NCBI GenBank assembly: GCA_009927195.1
Contig: RFNL01000372.1
Coordinates: 11,480-75,479, forward strand
Direction of reading: 5' to 3'
Source of the DNA: Betaproteobacteria bacterium
GTDB lineage: Bacteria; Pseudomonadota; Gammaproteobacteria; Burkholderiales; Burkholderiaceae_C
DNA: 64,000 nt
The notes under the pieces are model-generated. The model was given only the letters and a program-made list of their open reading frames with translations, had not been told where the DNA came from and ran no database searches. A program made the translations under genes and the position numbers. Numbering within the stretch: the first letter of the stretch is position 1; each line of letters starts with the position of its first letter. Positions 18,160 through 27,018 of the stretch are shown here, piece after piece.

Positions 18160-19851
18160 CTAGCTCGAAAATGCGTTAATGTTGCATTCCAGGGCCTTTA
18201 ATTTCAATTGGTGCTCGTTCAGCGCATCCGACTGGCCCAATGTGATCAGACATTGTTGTTCGAATTCCCATTGTTGGGGATTTTGTTTGCGTTTTCCCAA
18301 GTCAAAAACAGCCATGCACCAATCATTAAACCCTGCTTGGTCGCGATTTGACAGCCAATAATGAGCCTGTGCAATATGCCGATGATCCTTGGCGGACCTG
18401 CTCAGCAAGAAGTGATTCAATAGCTGATCCTCCTGTGCTTGCGTTTTCATTTCAACTTGGCTGGTGGGCCATGGTTTTCTGAGAGCCCAAGCTTGGTAGC
18501 TCAGCCAGCCGGTGCCCGACAAATAGATGACAAGGGTGACAGTTAAAGCCCAAATCAGAGCCATCAAAGAACAAGGGATCAATTTTTGTTGAAGAAGCGC
18601 TACGCGGTGTGGCTTGATGGGTGGCACACCTGCGGCAATCACCATGGCCCATAGCCAAATGTGCACGGCAGACGAATGGAAAGGAAACTCGGTGAATTGG
18701 TGCAAGCCTATGGGCGTTAAACAAGCCAACCAGCCCAAACTGTGAAGTCCTGATTGATGGGCCATCCGAGTCAAAAAGAAAATCCATGGACCTGCAACGC
18801 AAACAACGCCAAATGCGCCAGTTTCAACAGCCCACAACAAAACTTCATTGTGCGGATGGCCAAGGTTATGGATGTATTCCAGTGGCTCGCCGCTTTGCAC
18901 CATTTGCACAAATGCGGGCGTGAACAGTTCAGAAAATTTGCCAATTCCATGACCCCACCAGGGGGCTTGTTGCCACAAAAAAATGCAGACTTTGATAAAA
19001 GAGAGCCGAGAGGTGGTGGACAGACCATTTTTCAGGTCGTGCAATCTGTTGAGCACATCACCGAAAATGACAGCCAACAAAATACCCATCAACATACCGG
19101 CGACAGCCCACCACCAAATTGACCGATTGTGTGGCTTGCAGATGATGACCCAGGATGAAAATAGAATCATCGCGAGCGTCAAGCCCAGCATGCCGACGCG
19201 TGAACCAGACTTGAAGATGACCAATGCGTGAACCAAGGTCATGAAAATCAAGCCCGATATTTGCCAAACAGGCAGACGAGATGATTGCTTCACATGCAAC
19301 CATAGGCTGTATATCAAACTGGTGGCCATGAAACTGGCGAGTAAATTGGGCTGTTGAAAACCACCCTCAGCGGCCCTCAGTGGCAATGGCAATGACAGCC
19401 AGACTGCAGGCCAGTCCAGGTACTTGGGACTGGTCAATGTCACCAAACACAGCAATGTTGTTCCAGCTGTGAGAATTTGAGATAACTTGCACCAATTTTT
19501 ATCGGTGTATTCCACTTGGGCCAGTCCGATGACCAAGCATGCAAATATTGCCAAAACCGCTGCAGACAACCAGGGGTAGTGGGGAAAACTACCCGTGGGC
19601 ACATTGGCCGCATGCAAAAGCACAAACAGGGACGGAATGAATAAGCAGCCAGCAGAACCCTGCCAACTGATTTGGCGAGATACAAAAACCTGGGACCAAC
19701 TCGCTGCGCAGATGATGCACATCATGGCACCGACAAACATATTCCTCGGCGTGAGGTTATTGCCTAAATTGGGTAAGTTCCACTGCAATAAGAGCCAGCA
19801 CAAAATGCAGGTTAGTAATCCCAATCGAGGGTTGAATGGGCTGTTAACCAT
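18160..19851 (-). CDS. PglL/Wzy-type O-oligosaccharyltransferase
   Basis: A 563-residue polytopic protein with about twelve hydrophobic segments in the first 430 residues. The motif FQQPNLLASFMA (about 166-177) and, in the large periplasmic loop, NLGHPHNEVLLWAVETG match PglL-type O-OTases and the Wzy_C family, where the histidine in the loop is essential. Such enzymes move lipid-linked glycans onto pilins or other proteins, or join O-antigen chains. The soluble C-terminal tail of about 120 residues is typical of PglL_A. PglL is preferred over WaaL because no LPS genes are nearby, but substrates cannot be read from sequence. It is the last gene of a minus-strand run and ends at a terminator. 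Confidence 0.82.
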   Translation of the reverse strand: MVNSPFNPRLGLLTCILCWLLLQWNLPNLGNNLTPRNMFVGAMMCIICAASWSQVFVSRQISWQGSAGCLFIPSLFVLLHAANVPTGSFPHYPWLSAAVLAIFACLVIGLAQVEYTDKNWCKLSQILTAGTTLLCLVTLTSPKYLDWPAVWLSLPLPLRAAEGGFQQPNLLASFMATSLIYSLWLHVKQSSRLPVWQISGLIFMTLVHALVIFKSGSRVGMLGLTLAMILFSSWVIICKPHNRSIWWWAVAGMLMGILLAVIFGDVLNRLHDLKNGLSTTSRLSFIKVCIFLWQQAPWWGHGIGKFSELFTPAFVQMVQSGEPLEYIHNLGHPHNEVLLWAVETGAFGVVCVAGPWIFFLTRMAHQSGLHSLGWLACLTPIGLHQFTEFPFHSSAVHIWLWAMVIAAGVPPIKPHRVALLQQKLIPCSLMALIWALTVTLVIYLSGTGWLSYQAWALRKPWPTSQVEMKTQAQEDQLLNHFLLSRSAKDHRHIAQAHYWLSNRDQAGFNDWCMAVFDLGKRKQNPQQWEFEQQCLITLGQSDALNEHQLKLKALECNINAFSS

Positions 19852-19891
19852 GCGGGAAAATGCGCCAGTAGGCGATCAATACGGGCCAAAC

Positions 19892-20344
19892 TCAGCGCAG
19901 TTTCAAATTTCTCCGCAATACAACTGGCTTACCCCCCAGGCTTCTTTTGCACATCCAGTGGGCCAAGGCTGAATCCAAATGATCGGTGTGGGATGGAAAC
20001 CAGTGAACCAATTCGGCAATGAGGCTGCGACCAATTTCAAATTGCCCCTCGCGCACCAAAGCAATCACTTCCGTGACAGATTTCATGACAGCGGCATGTT
20101 CATCAATGTGGCAATCTCTGGGTGGGAATTGGGTCTCCTCCATCAATTGGTTTTCCAAATCAAAGTGGACTTTGGCATGTTGCGCAAATTCATCCAGGGC
20201 GCCAGCTAATTCTTTGTCAGAGGCCTGTAACATTTTCGAAACGACTTCAACAAACTCTTGATGCATATCATCCATGGGCCGATAACCCAAAATGAACTTA
20301 TCGGTCCATTCAAAATCTTCAGTGGTGGTGTGGGGACTGTTCAT
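19892..20344 (-). CDS. Bacteriohemerythrin
   Basis: A 150-residue hemerythrin-like protein. Iron ligands can be followed in order: H28 (DDMHQEF), H60 and E64 (HFDLENQLM), H79/H83 (CHIDEH) and the HTDHLD segment near 119-124, the pattern of an O2-binding di-iron four-helix bundle. It likely binds or senses oxygen in the cytoplasm. I chose ATG 20344, which gives MNSPHTTTEDFEWTDKF; an upstream extension of 39 residues is rich in atypical residues and runs into iclR. It lies between iclR and the pglL-type gene on the same strand. No link to either is evident. Confidence 0.86.
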   Translation of the reverse strand: MNSPHTTTEDFEWTDKFILGYRPMDDMHQEFVEVVSKMLQASDKELAGALDEFAQHAKVHFDLENQLMEETQFPPRDCHIDEHAAVMKSVTEVIALVREGQFEIGRSLIAELVHWFPSHTDHLDSALAHWMCKRSLGGKPVVLRRNLKLR

Positions 20345-20391
20345 GCAGATTATTGGACGGCAGGCGTCAAATGGCGTATCAGAGAACTGGC

Positions 20392-21174
20392 TCAAATGGA
20401 TTTTCTGAATCCCAAGGCTACAGAGATTTGCTGAGCGGTTGTTTGCAGTTTGGGCAACCACTCATCGCTCATGCGATCGCTGGGTGCAGATATGGACAAG
20501 CCCGCTATCAATTTCGATTGATCGTCGTAGATGCCAGCCGCCAAACACCGCACACCCAATTCAAGTTCTTCATTGTCATGGGCCACGCCATATTGCCGTA
20601 CTTTGGAAAGCTCCCTCTCCAGCAAACTGATTTGGGTAATGCTATTGCGGGTCTGTCCATTCAAACCGGTTCGGGTGGCATAGGCGCGAACTTTTTGAAT
20701 GTCATCTGCAGACAAAAAAAGCTTGCCCACGGATGTCAAGTGCAGGGGTGCTCTTCCACCAATGGCACGTACGACTTGCATACCTGAGCGTTCGCTAAAT
20801 GCCCTTTCAATGTAAATGATCTCATCACCTTGTCGGACGCTGAGGTTGACAGGTTGTTGAATTTGACGGTGCAACTCTCTCATGGGCAAAAGGGCTGCAT
20901 CGCGAACATTCAGCCTGCCTTTGACCAAGTTACCCAACTCGAGCAGGCGCATTCCCAATCGATAACTTCCGGGCTCAGGTCTGTCCACAAAACGCCCACA
21001 AGCCAGGTCATTGAGGATGCGATGGGCCGTGGAAGGATGCAAGCCGCTCTTTTCGCTGATTTCCTTGAGAGAAACGGCATCTTCTCGGGAAGAGAGGACA
21101 TCAATCAGCGCAAAAATACGTTCGATAACCTGAATGGATGGGGTTGCGGCGTGGAGGGCATCTACTTTTCGCAT
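20392..21174 (-). CDS. IclR family transcriptional regulator
   Basis: A 260-residue protein with an N-terminal winged helix-turn-helix (about 14-75, with [20 protein letters not shown]) and an IclR effector-binding domain (about 90-255, with [11 protein letters not shown] and [18 protein letters not shown]). IclR proteins control catabolic genes in response to small molecules. Its start overlaps the bpt stop by 13 bases, so it is translated with aat and bpt, an arrangement that says little about its target. The catabolic genes from 22696 to 36914 are close and are a plausible target, which is inference only. Confidence 0.92.
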   Translation of the reverse strand: MRKVDALHAATPSIQVIERIFALIDVLSSREDAVSLKEISEKSGLHPSTAHRILNDLACGRFVDRPEPGSYRLGMRLLELGNLVKGRLNVRDAALLPMRELHRQIQQPVNLSVRQGDEIIYIERAFSERSGMQVVRAIGGRAPLHLTSVGKLFLSADDIQKVRAYATRTGLNGQTRNSITQISLLERELSKVRQYGVAHDNEELELGVRCLAAGIYDDQSKLIAGLSISAPSDRMSDEWLPKLQTTAQQISVALGFRKSI

Positions 21175-21932
21175 GGCGCAATTTTAGATGATGGATAGGG
21201 TGCTTTTTGCCATTGCCCATTGATGAGCAATTCGTGCGGTGCAAAACGAGCTTTATAGTTCATTTTGGGGCTGTTCTCGATCCAATAGCCCAGGTACAAG
21301 TAAGGCAAGCCCAGTTCAAGGCACTGCTCGATTTGCCACAGAACACCATAAGTACCATAGTCCGTAGCTGGCTCTGGTTCGAAAAAGGTATAAACCGCAG
21401 ATATGCCGTTGTTGAGAACGTCCAAAATGGCCACCATTTTCAGGGGACCTGTTTCGCCATCGGGAACTGGTTTTCGAAACTCGACCAATCGTGAATTCAC
21501 CCGGCTTTGCAACAAAAATTGGGTGTATTGGTCAACGCTATCTTGATCCATGCCACCGCCAGAGTGGCGTCCATTTTGATATCGCAAATACAAGCGATAG
21601 TGTTCATTTGTATAGCCAAGGTTGGAGATGCGCGCCACAAGGTCTTTGTGTCGGTGATGTGCACGTCGCTGGCTTCTGCTTGGGATGAAATCTTTGACAG
21701 CTACCCGAAGTGGGATGCATGACAGACACCCATCACAATAAGGGCGATAGGTGAACATGCCACTGCGTCTGAAACCCCTATCGACCAGTTCGGAATACAC
21801 GTCGTTGTGGATCAAATGGCTGGGTGTGGCTACTTGTGAGCGAGCTTGTAGCTGTGGCAGATAGCTGCAAGGATAGGGTGCCGTTGCATAAAACTGCAAT
21901 GTCTGAAGTGGCAAATCTTTGAGGTGGGTCAC
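21162..21932 (-). CDS. bpt: Aspartate/glutamate leucyltransferase (Bpt/Ate family)
   Basis: A 256-residue tRNA-dependent aminoacyl transferase that adds Leu to proteins with N-terminal Asp or Glu and so marks them for ClpAP degradation. The N-terminus [25 protein letters not shown] and the motif [13 protein letters not shown] are typical. The start is GTG 21932, which overlaps the aat stop as GTGA; a longer frame runs far into aat and is not family-like. The aat-bpt pairing is conserved in proteobacteria because both act in the N-degron pathway. The end overlaps the IclR gene. Confidence 0.94.
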   Translation of the reverse strand: MTHLKDLPLQTLQFYATAPYPCSYLPQLQARSQVATPSHLIHNDVYSELVDRGFRRSGMFTYRPYCDGCLSCIPLRVAVKDFIPSRSQRRAHHRHKDLVARISNLGYTNEHYRLYLRYQNGRHSGGGMDQDSVDQYTQFLLQSRVNSRLVEFRKPVPDGETGPLKMVAILDVLNNGISAVYTFFEPEPATDYGTYGVLWQIEQCLELGLPYLYLGYWIENSPKMNYKARFAPHELLINGQWQKAPYPSSKIAPCEK

Positions 21933-22693
21933 GTCAGATGCTGCGATGTTGTCAAAAAGTGAGACCAGTATACGGGCAGCAATTCCCACTTTGGAGCCGG
22001 TTTTTCGATGGCGGTTGCCAAATCTTTCAAAAATAAATCTCGGGCGACAGGGGCTGCGCCCAAACTGGCCAAGTGATGGGTCTGTTGTTGACAGTCGATG
22101 GCGCCAATACCGTTGTAATGGCAAAAAGATACCAGTGCCGTCAGCGCAAATTTGGAGGCATTGGTTTCACGGCTAAACATGGATTCACCAAAAACAGCTT
22201 GTCCGATCGAAACACAATACAGGCCTCCCGCCAACTGTCCTTCGATCCAAGTTTCCACACTGTGTGCATAGCCCATGAGGTGCAGTTGGGCATAGGCCGA
22301 AAGCATTTCGGGCTGAATCCAGGTGCCATCTTGACCAGGCCTTTTTTGTTGAGCGCACATGTCAACGACGGCTTCAAAATCATGATCCACCCGAATTTCC
22401 AATTGGTTCTTAAGCAGGGCTTTTTTCAAAGCTTTTTTGAGAGATCGGTGAAACTTAAAGTGGGATGGTTGCAAAACCATTCTGGGGTTCATGCTCCACC
22501 ATAAGACCATTTGATCCTGGCTGTACCAAGGAAAAATACCTTTTGTGTAAGCTTCTATCAAACGTTTCGCAGACATATCTGAACCCGCTGCAACCAGTCC
22601 GTCCCACGGGGTTTCTGAACCCAGAGCCTGTGCGGCCAACGGCAAGGGTTCGTCAAGCCCAATGACGGGTATAGGAAAACGAGGAGAATGCAT
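21929..22693 (-). CDS. aat: Leucyl/phenylalanyl-tRNA-protein transferase
   Basis: The 254-residue product has the family hallmarks [27 protein letters not shown] (given here as [12 protein letters not shown] and [10 protein letters not shown], about 48-72), and later [20 protein letters not shown]. It moves Leu or Phe from tRNA onto N-terminal Lys/Arg of proteins in the cytoplasm. It is coupled to bpt by a GTGA overlap. Its ATG lies only two bases from the start of the divergent gene at 22696, so its promoter must be inside that gene. No strong ribosome-binding site precedes it. Confidence 0.95.
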   Translation of the reverse strand: MHSPRFPIPVIGLDEPLPLAAQALGSETPWDGLVAAGSDMSAKRLIEAYTKGIFPWYSQDQMVLWWSMNPRMVLQPSHFKFHRSLKKALKKALLKNQLEIRVDHDFEAVVDMCAQQKRPGQDGTWIQPEMLSAYAQLHLMGYAHSVETWIEGQLAGGLYCVSIGQAVFGESMFSRETNASKFALTALVSFCHYNGIGAIDCQQQTHHLASLGAAPVARDLFLKDLATAIEKPAPKWELLPVYWSHFLTTSQHLT

Positions 22694-22695
22694 GG

Positions 22696-23883
22696 ATGAA
22701 AGCTTTGTTAAAGTTGTCCGATGTACAGCTTATCCAAGCACAAGCTCACATGATCAAGAAGTCCTTAGATTCTGGCTTTATCGTGCTTTCGGGTCAATCC
22801 GGGCTTTCAAATCAATCGGAAATTTGGTTTGAGAACTTTATTCGACAATCAAGATGGAATCCTTGGCTGGAAATCCATCATTTCCAATCGACTGAAGAAC
22901 ACGGCACCCTCTACCAATTAAGCATTGAAGGAAGGGCACTGCATACCCCTTGGTGCGATACCCTGCACTTGAGGCTGATCGATGATTTGTGGATAACGGA
23001 CCCGGAAAAAGCTTTGGATGAGGAAATTCTGTTGGGTTTGTTGACCAGCCCATACCTTCAAAAATTCCCAAACTACGATGAAATTGTGAGTGCATTGCGG
23101 GTCAGGCGATTGATAGCCCAAGCGGGACAATTGACTTCGCTGAAATTCGATACCAGGGCAGTTGATAGACCCATGTCACACTGGAGTTATCAGGAAGAAC
23201 TTGGTTTTACACTGCGCAAAGATTGCTCCTTGATTGAGGCCCTGCGCTTGGCCACTCAACCTTCATATTCTGGGGTTGAATACGCATTTTCTTGTTATCG
23301 CGCGTCCGAGTACGTTATTTTGTTGGGTATTGTTGAAGAAGCGAAGATCTCAAATCCGGATTTTTATGAAAAATTGCATCGGCAATGGGAAAAAAAAGCC
23401 ATTGCATCGGGCGCTTTTCATGAAACTTTTTTGCTGGAACATGGCAGCCTTTCCGAGCCCGTTCCCATGCGCCATTACATCCCGGGTGACCGGGTTTGGT
23501 TTCGCAACCCTGATTCAATATCAAGCAATGTTTCGGGTTATGAAGGTTCGTGGGTAATTTACCTGGGCAATGGACTGTTCAGTAATTTTTGGGCCAATCT
23601 CCATCCCTTTAACTTAGAGGAAAAGTGCCTGGAGATTTACCATTGGCGTGATGGTGCTTTTCAAGATGATGCGGGTGTTTGGCAAATGGATGAATCCTTG
23701 GTTTCAGAAATGGTGCGCATCAGTAAATCTCATCCCCTAAAAAAGGCGAGCATACTGAACCAAATGCTTAGATATCGCGAAGCTTCAGGTATTTATTTTC
23801 AAGGTGGTTGTATTGACGCTTCGCGGGAGTCTCCGCGTTTAATCAGACCTGGGACCTGCAATATGGTTCTGCTTGATGTTTAA
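22696..23883 (+). CDS. Tgl-like (protein-glutamine gamma-glutamyltransferase) family protein
   Basis: A 395-residue protein whose middle part resembles Bacillus spore transglutaminase Tgl, recalled from memory: VEYAFSCYRASEYVILL (about 194-210) corresponds to the Tgl segment YAFECATA holding catalytic Cys116, and HYIPGDRVWFRNPD plus GSWVIYLGNGLF (about 260-295) match the GD-YFKNP and GENVILLG stretches. Cys200 is kept. The positions of Tgl Glu115 and Glu187 appear to be Ser199 and Ser285, so crosslinking activity is uncertain. It is about 150 residues longer than Tgl. No signal peptide is seen. GAGGAG lies nine bases before the ATG. It leads a plus-strand set with a crotonase and a Rieske oxygenase. 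Confidence 0.6.
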   Translation: MKALLKLSDVQLIQAQAHMIKKSLDSGFIVLSGQSGLSNQSEIWFENFIRQSRWNPWLEIHHFQSTEEHGTLYQLSIEGRALHTPWCDTLHLRLIDDLWITDPEKALDEEILLGLLTSPYLQKFPNYDEIVSALRVRRLIAQAGQLTSLKFDTRAVDRPMSHWSYQEELGFTLRKDCSLIEALRLATQPSYSGVEYAFSCYRASEYVILLGIVEEAKISNPDFYEKLHRQWEKKAIASGAFHETFLLEHGSLSEPVPMRHYIPGDRVWFRNPDSISSNVSGYEGSWVIYLGNGLFSNFWANLHPFNLEEKCLEIYHWRDGAFQDDAGVWQMDESLVSEMVRISKSHPLKKASILNQMLRYREASGIYFQGGCIDASRESPRLIRPGTCNMVLLDV

Positions 23884-23900
23884 TTTTTCAAGGATCTTCT

Positions 23901-24707
23901 ATGGCCGCACATTTTGAAAACGATACACCATTTGTTTTGCTGGACAGGCCTGGCCCTGGGATCGTGAAGATTTGCATGAACAGGCCCCAATCGTTCAATG
24001 CCTTGTCCAGCGAAATGATGTCGGCATTGCATTCACATTTGGATCAGTTAAAAAATGATGACACATGCCGGGTGATTGTTCTTTGTGCGATGGGGAAGGC
24101 ATTTTCTGCAGGTCATGACTTGCGTGAAATGACATCGCACCCCAGTAAAGAATTTTACGAATCACTTTTTTCTCAATGCTCACAATTGATGATGAGCCTA
24201 CAAGCTTTGCCACAACCTGTTATCGCGCAAGTTGATGGCATTGCAACAGCTGCAGGATGTCAGTTGGTCTCTATGTGTGATTTGGCCATCGCCAGTGACA
24301 CATCTAAATTTGCTGTATCCGGTATCCATTACGGCCTGTTTTGTTCAACACCCAGTGTGGGCCTTTCACGCAATGTGTCTCGAAAAAAAGCCATGGAGAT
24401 GTTGTTGACGGGAGACTTCATCACCGCCGATGAGGCCGCAAATTTTTGTTTGATCAATAGAAGTGTCCCTGCCGAAATGTTGGAGACTGAAGTCATGGCA
24501 ATGTGCCTGAAAATCATCGATAAACCATCGATTGCGGTATCTCTGGGCAAGTCAATGTTTTATCAACAAATTGAAATGGGAATGTCGTCCGCCTATCAAT
24601 TGGCCGGCCAGGTGATGGCATGCAATATGTTGGACTCGGCGGCGCAAGAAGGGTTTCAAGCGTTTCTTGAAAAGAGAAAGCCTGCATGGAAATCAGATCC
24701 TGCATGA
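23901..24707 (+). CDS. Enoyl-CoA hydratase/isomerase (crotonase) family protein
   Basis: A 268-residue crotonase-fold protein. The oxyanion-hole segments AFSAGHDLREM (about 68-78) and VDGIATAAGCQLVSMCDLAIAS (given as GIATAAGCQLVSMCD, about 113-127) are clear. They resemble the ECHDC3 subgroup more than classical hydratases, and the classical catalytic glutamates are not obvious, so the reaction is open (hydratase, isomerase or hydrolase). It starts 17 bases after the Tgl-like gene with AAGGA upstream, and 38 bases separate it from the Rieske gene, so the three are probably co-transcribed. It is a likely step of the catabolic region. Confidence 0.85.
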   Translation: MAAHFENDTPFVLLDRPGPGIVKICMNRPQSFNALSSEMMSALHSHLDQLKNDDTCRVIVLCAMGKAFSAGHDLREMTSHPSKEFYESLFSQCSQLMMSLQALPQPVIAQVDGIATAAGCQLVSMCDLAIASDTSKFAVSGIHYGLFCSTPSVGLSRNVSRKKAMEMLLTGDFITADEAANFCLINRSVPAEMLETEVMAMCLKIIDKPSIAVSLGKSMFYQQIEMGMSSAYQLAGQVMACNMLDSAAQEGFQAFLEKRKPAWKSDPA

Positions 24708-24745
24708 CGTTCAATGGTTCAAAATATTTTCATTCAGAGGCCTGA

Positions 24746-25795
24746 ATGAGCAACTTTATCTACAACGCCTGGTATGTGGCATGTCTATCCAGCGAGTTAG
24801 GTTCGACCATGGTGGCCAGAACATATCTGAATAAGCCAGTGGTTTTGTACCGGGATCAACAGTCCAATCCAGCAGCCTTAGAGGATGCCTGCCCACATCG
24901 GAAATTGCCCCTTTCGATGGGGCGTCTCAAGGGTGATTGGATTGAATGCGGCTACCACGGCTTGACTTTTGACCAAAGCGGCATTTGCGTCAGTGCGCCC
25001 ACGCAAGATCGTGTGCCAGCCTTTGCTTGTGTACACAGCTACCCAGTTTGCGAACGCTGGGGTTTGATTTGGATTTGGATGGGGGATCCAAAACTTGCCG
25101 ATACCAATGAAATTCCGCAGATTGAACATTACGACAATCCCCAATGGCATATTACCCGTGGTGATTCCTTGGTCGTCCAATGCCACTATTTGTGGCTGGC
25201 AGATAATTTATTGGACCCTTCGCATGTGGCTTGGGTGCACCAATCTTCGTTTGCTTCGGCTGGAACAGATAAAACACCAATGATCATTGAAAGCGATGAA
25301 AAGTCAGTTGTTTGTCACCGCTGGATCCACAATGCTGCACCGCCTATTTTTTATGCACCGCTGGTCAAATTCTCGGGCCCTGCCGATCGGTTGCAACATT
25401 ACGAAGTGCGATACCCAAGTTGGGCCATCAACAAGACCGTTTTCACACCTGCTGGTTTTGGTGGAGATCATTTCGATCCCAATGATTCTTTGACTTACAT
25501 CATGGTGTCGCATAATTTTTTGACACCGATTGATGAAGATAAAACCCATTACTTTTGGCTGCAACACAGGAATACGGATCCCCTGGATGAGTCCATTACA
25601 AAAAGAAATGCAGAGGGTGCGAAAACAGCATTTCTAGAGGATAAGCAGGTTTTGGAAGCGGTACACAAAGGCATGAAAAATAGCAAGGCCCGCCCCCAAA
25701 TGATGGGGCTGGATGCCGCAGCCATACGTTTCAGGCAAGGCACCCAAAAAATCATTGACTCAGAACACTTGTCTCATGACGACGCATCCTTGTAA
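24746..25795 (+). CDS. Rieske non-heme iron oxygenase, VanA-like
   Basis: A 349-residue oxygenase component. The Rieske [2Fe-2S] ligands are C49 and H51 (ACPHRK) and C68 and H71 (ECGYHG). The mononuclear iron site follows in ADNLLDPSHVAWVHQ with H160 and H165. The overall length and layout match the aromatic O-demethylase group (vanillate demethylase-like). No reductase gene (VanB type) lies in the window, so electrons must come from elsewhere. The start has AGAGG five bases upstream. Its last 22 bases overlap the convergent AhpD-like gene. The substrate is unknown. Confidence 0.88.
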   Translation: MSNFIYNAWYVACLSSELGSTMVARTYLNKPVVLYRDQQSNPAALEDACPHRKLPLSMGRLKGDWIECGYHGLTFDQSGICVSAPTQDRVPAFACVHSYPVCERWGLIWIWMGDPKLADTNEIPQIEHYDNPQWHITRGDSLVVQCHYLWLADNLLDPSHVAWVHQSSFASAGTDKTPMIIESDEKSVVCHRWIHNAAPPIFYAPLVKFSGPADRLQHYEVRYPSWAINKTVFTPAGFGGDHFDPNDSLTYIMVSHNFLTPIDEDKTHYFWLQHRNTDPLDESITKRNAEGAKTAFLEDKQVLEAVHKGMKNSKARPQMMGLDAAAIRFRQGTQKIIDSEHLSHDDASL

Positions 25796-26358
25796 TAACC
25801 AATGATGTCGCCTTGGGTGGTCACGCCCAAGCCGTTCAGCAAACGGTTTGAATAATTGAAATAGGCACATACTTGATTCACTTCAAGGATCTCACCGTCA
25901 TCACAACCGGCATTTTGCAGATCTTCGATGTCTTCTTTCTTCATTTCGCTGACAGACACAGTCAATTTGTGGGCGTAAGCCAGCAAGGCAGCTTCCTTGG
26001 CGGTAAAGGCGAGCGACCAATTTTGCGTTGAAATTGATTGCCAAATGGCCTCGGCTTTGACTTCATTGTTGATCAATCTTTTGGCATTGGCAAAATGGTG
26101 TGTCAAACTGTAATCGCATTGATTGGCCATACTCACGCAAGATGCAATGGCCTCTAAAAACCAGAAGGGCAGGGTATTTTCTGGGTTATGCAACACATTT
26201 TTGTACAAAACCAAGTGACCTTCCATGGTGTGAGGTCTGAGGCTGTGCGCCTTCATCACATTGTCTACTGTGCCGTGGGGAGTTGTGACCCGTTGATACA
26301 TCTCTTTCAACTTTCCGGTGGCCTCTTCCAGAGGGATCATTCTTATCCATGCGCTCAT
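25774..26358 (-). CDS. AhpD/carboxymuconolactone decarboxylase-like protein with a changed CxxC
   Basis: A 194-residue protein of the peroxidase-related AhpD-like group. The helix that normally bears CxxC followed by H reads NQCDYSLTHH (about 99-108): the first cysteine stays, the second is serine. Classical AhpD peroxidase chemistry needs both cysteines, so activity may be lost or different. Related proteins occur in many catabolic clusters without known role. It is the last of twelve minus-strand genes, 15 bases after the GST gene, and converges with the Rieske gene with a 22-base overlap. Confidence 0.75.
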   Translation of the reverse strand: MSAWIRMIPLEEATGKLKEMYQRVTTPHGTVDNVMKAHSLRPHTMEGHLVLYKNVLHNPENTLPFWFLEAIASCVSMANQCDYSLTHHFANAKRLINNEVKAEAIWQSISTQNWSLAFTAKEAALLAYAHKLTVSVSEMKKEDIEDLQNAGCDDGEILEVNQVCAYFNYSNRLLNGLGVTTQGDIIGYYKDASS

Positions 26359-26373
26359 ATGATTGATTAAAAG

Positions 26374-27018
26374 TCAAGAGTTTTGCGAAAGTATCCATTT
26401 TTCAGTGGCAAGCTTCCAGGGCGCCAGTGCGGTTGCCACAACTGGAATTTGATGCCCCGTTTGCCACCACTTTGTCCATCGGTCAGGGGTTGAAAAGTCT
26501 TCACCACAGGCCTGAAGCAATTGAACTGCCAGGGGAATATTGACCAAAAACCCGCAATCGGACAAAGAAACTTGACCGTGATTGAATCGAAAATCTTGAA
26601 TTTCCCATGCACTCATATGCTCTAACATGATGAAAAGCGATTGTTTTGTTTGCGCAATGACATTCACGTTTCTTTGGCTGAGTTTGATGTGTGGAAACAA
26701 GTTTCTGACCAAGGGCTCAAAATATAAATCATGAAATCGCGCATGGAACCGCGCATCGGCTCGCGCCAACAGATTGGCAGGAAGCATTGGGGGATAGGGG
26801 TACTTTTCCTCCAAATATTCCAATATGACCTCTGACTCACTGATGATTGCGCCATCAGACATCAAAGCAGGGATGCGCCCAGTGCGTACGATTTGGCGAT
26901 ATGAATCTGATTTATATCCGCCTGGAGGAGCGATCTCTTGGTAATGAAGGCCTTTGTATTCGAGCGCAATTCGAACTTTTGCACTGTAACTTGATAAGGC
27001 GGTCGCGTAAAAAATCAA
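26374..27018 (-). CDS. Glutathione S-transferase family protein
   Basis: A 214-residue protein with a thioredoxin-like N-terminal GST domain (MIFYATALSSYSAKVRIALE, then TGRIPALMSDGAIISESEVI, with the cis-proline and Glu-Ser glutathione-binding pair at about 50-63) and an all-helical C-terminal domain. Maleylacetoacetate isomerase-like or zeta-type roles are possible because the gene lies among catabolic enzymes. The start overlaps the stop of the creatininase gene by four bases (ATGA), so the two are translationally coupled. Substrate not readable from sequence. Confidence 0.87.
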   Translation of the reverse strand: MIFYATALSSYSAKVRIALEYKGLHYQEIAPPGGYKSDSYRQIVRTGRIPALMSDGAIISESEVILEYLEEKYPYPPMLPANLLARADARFHARFHDLYFEPLVRNLFPHIKLSQRNVNVIAQTKQSLFIMLEHMSAWEIQDFRFNHGQVSLSDCGFLVNIPLAVQLLQACGEDFSTPDRWTKWWQTGHQIPVVATALAPWKLATEKWILSQNS

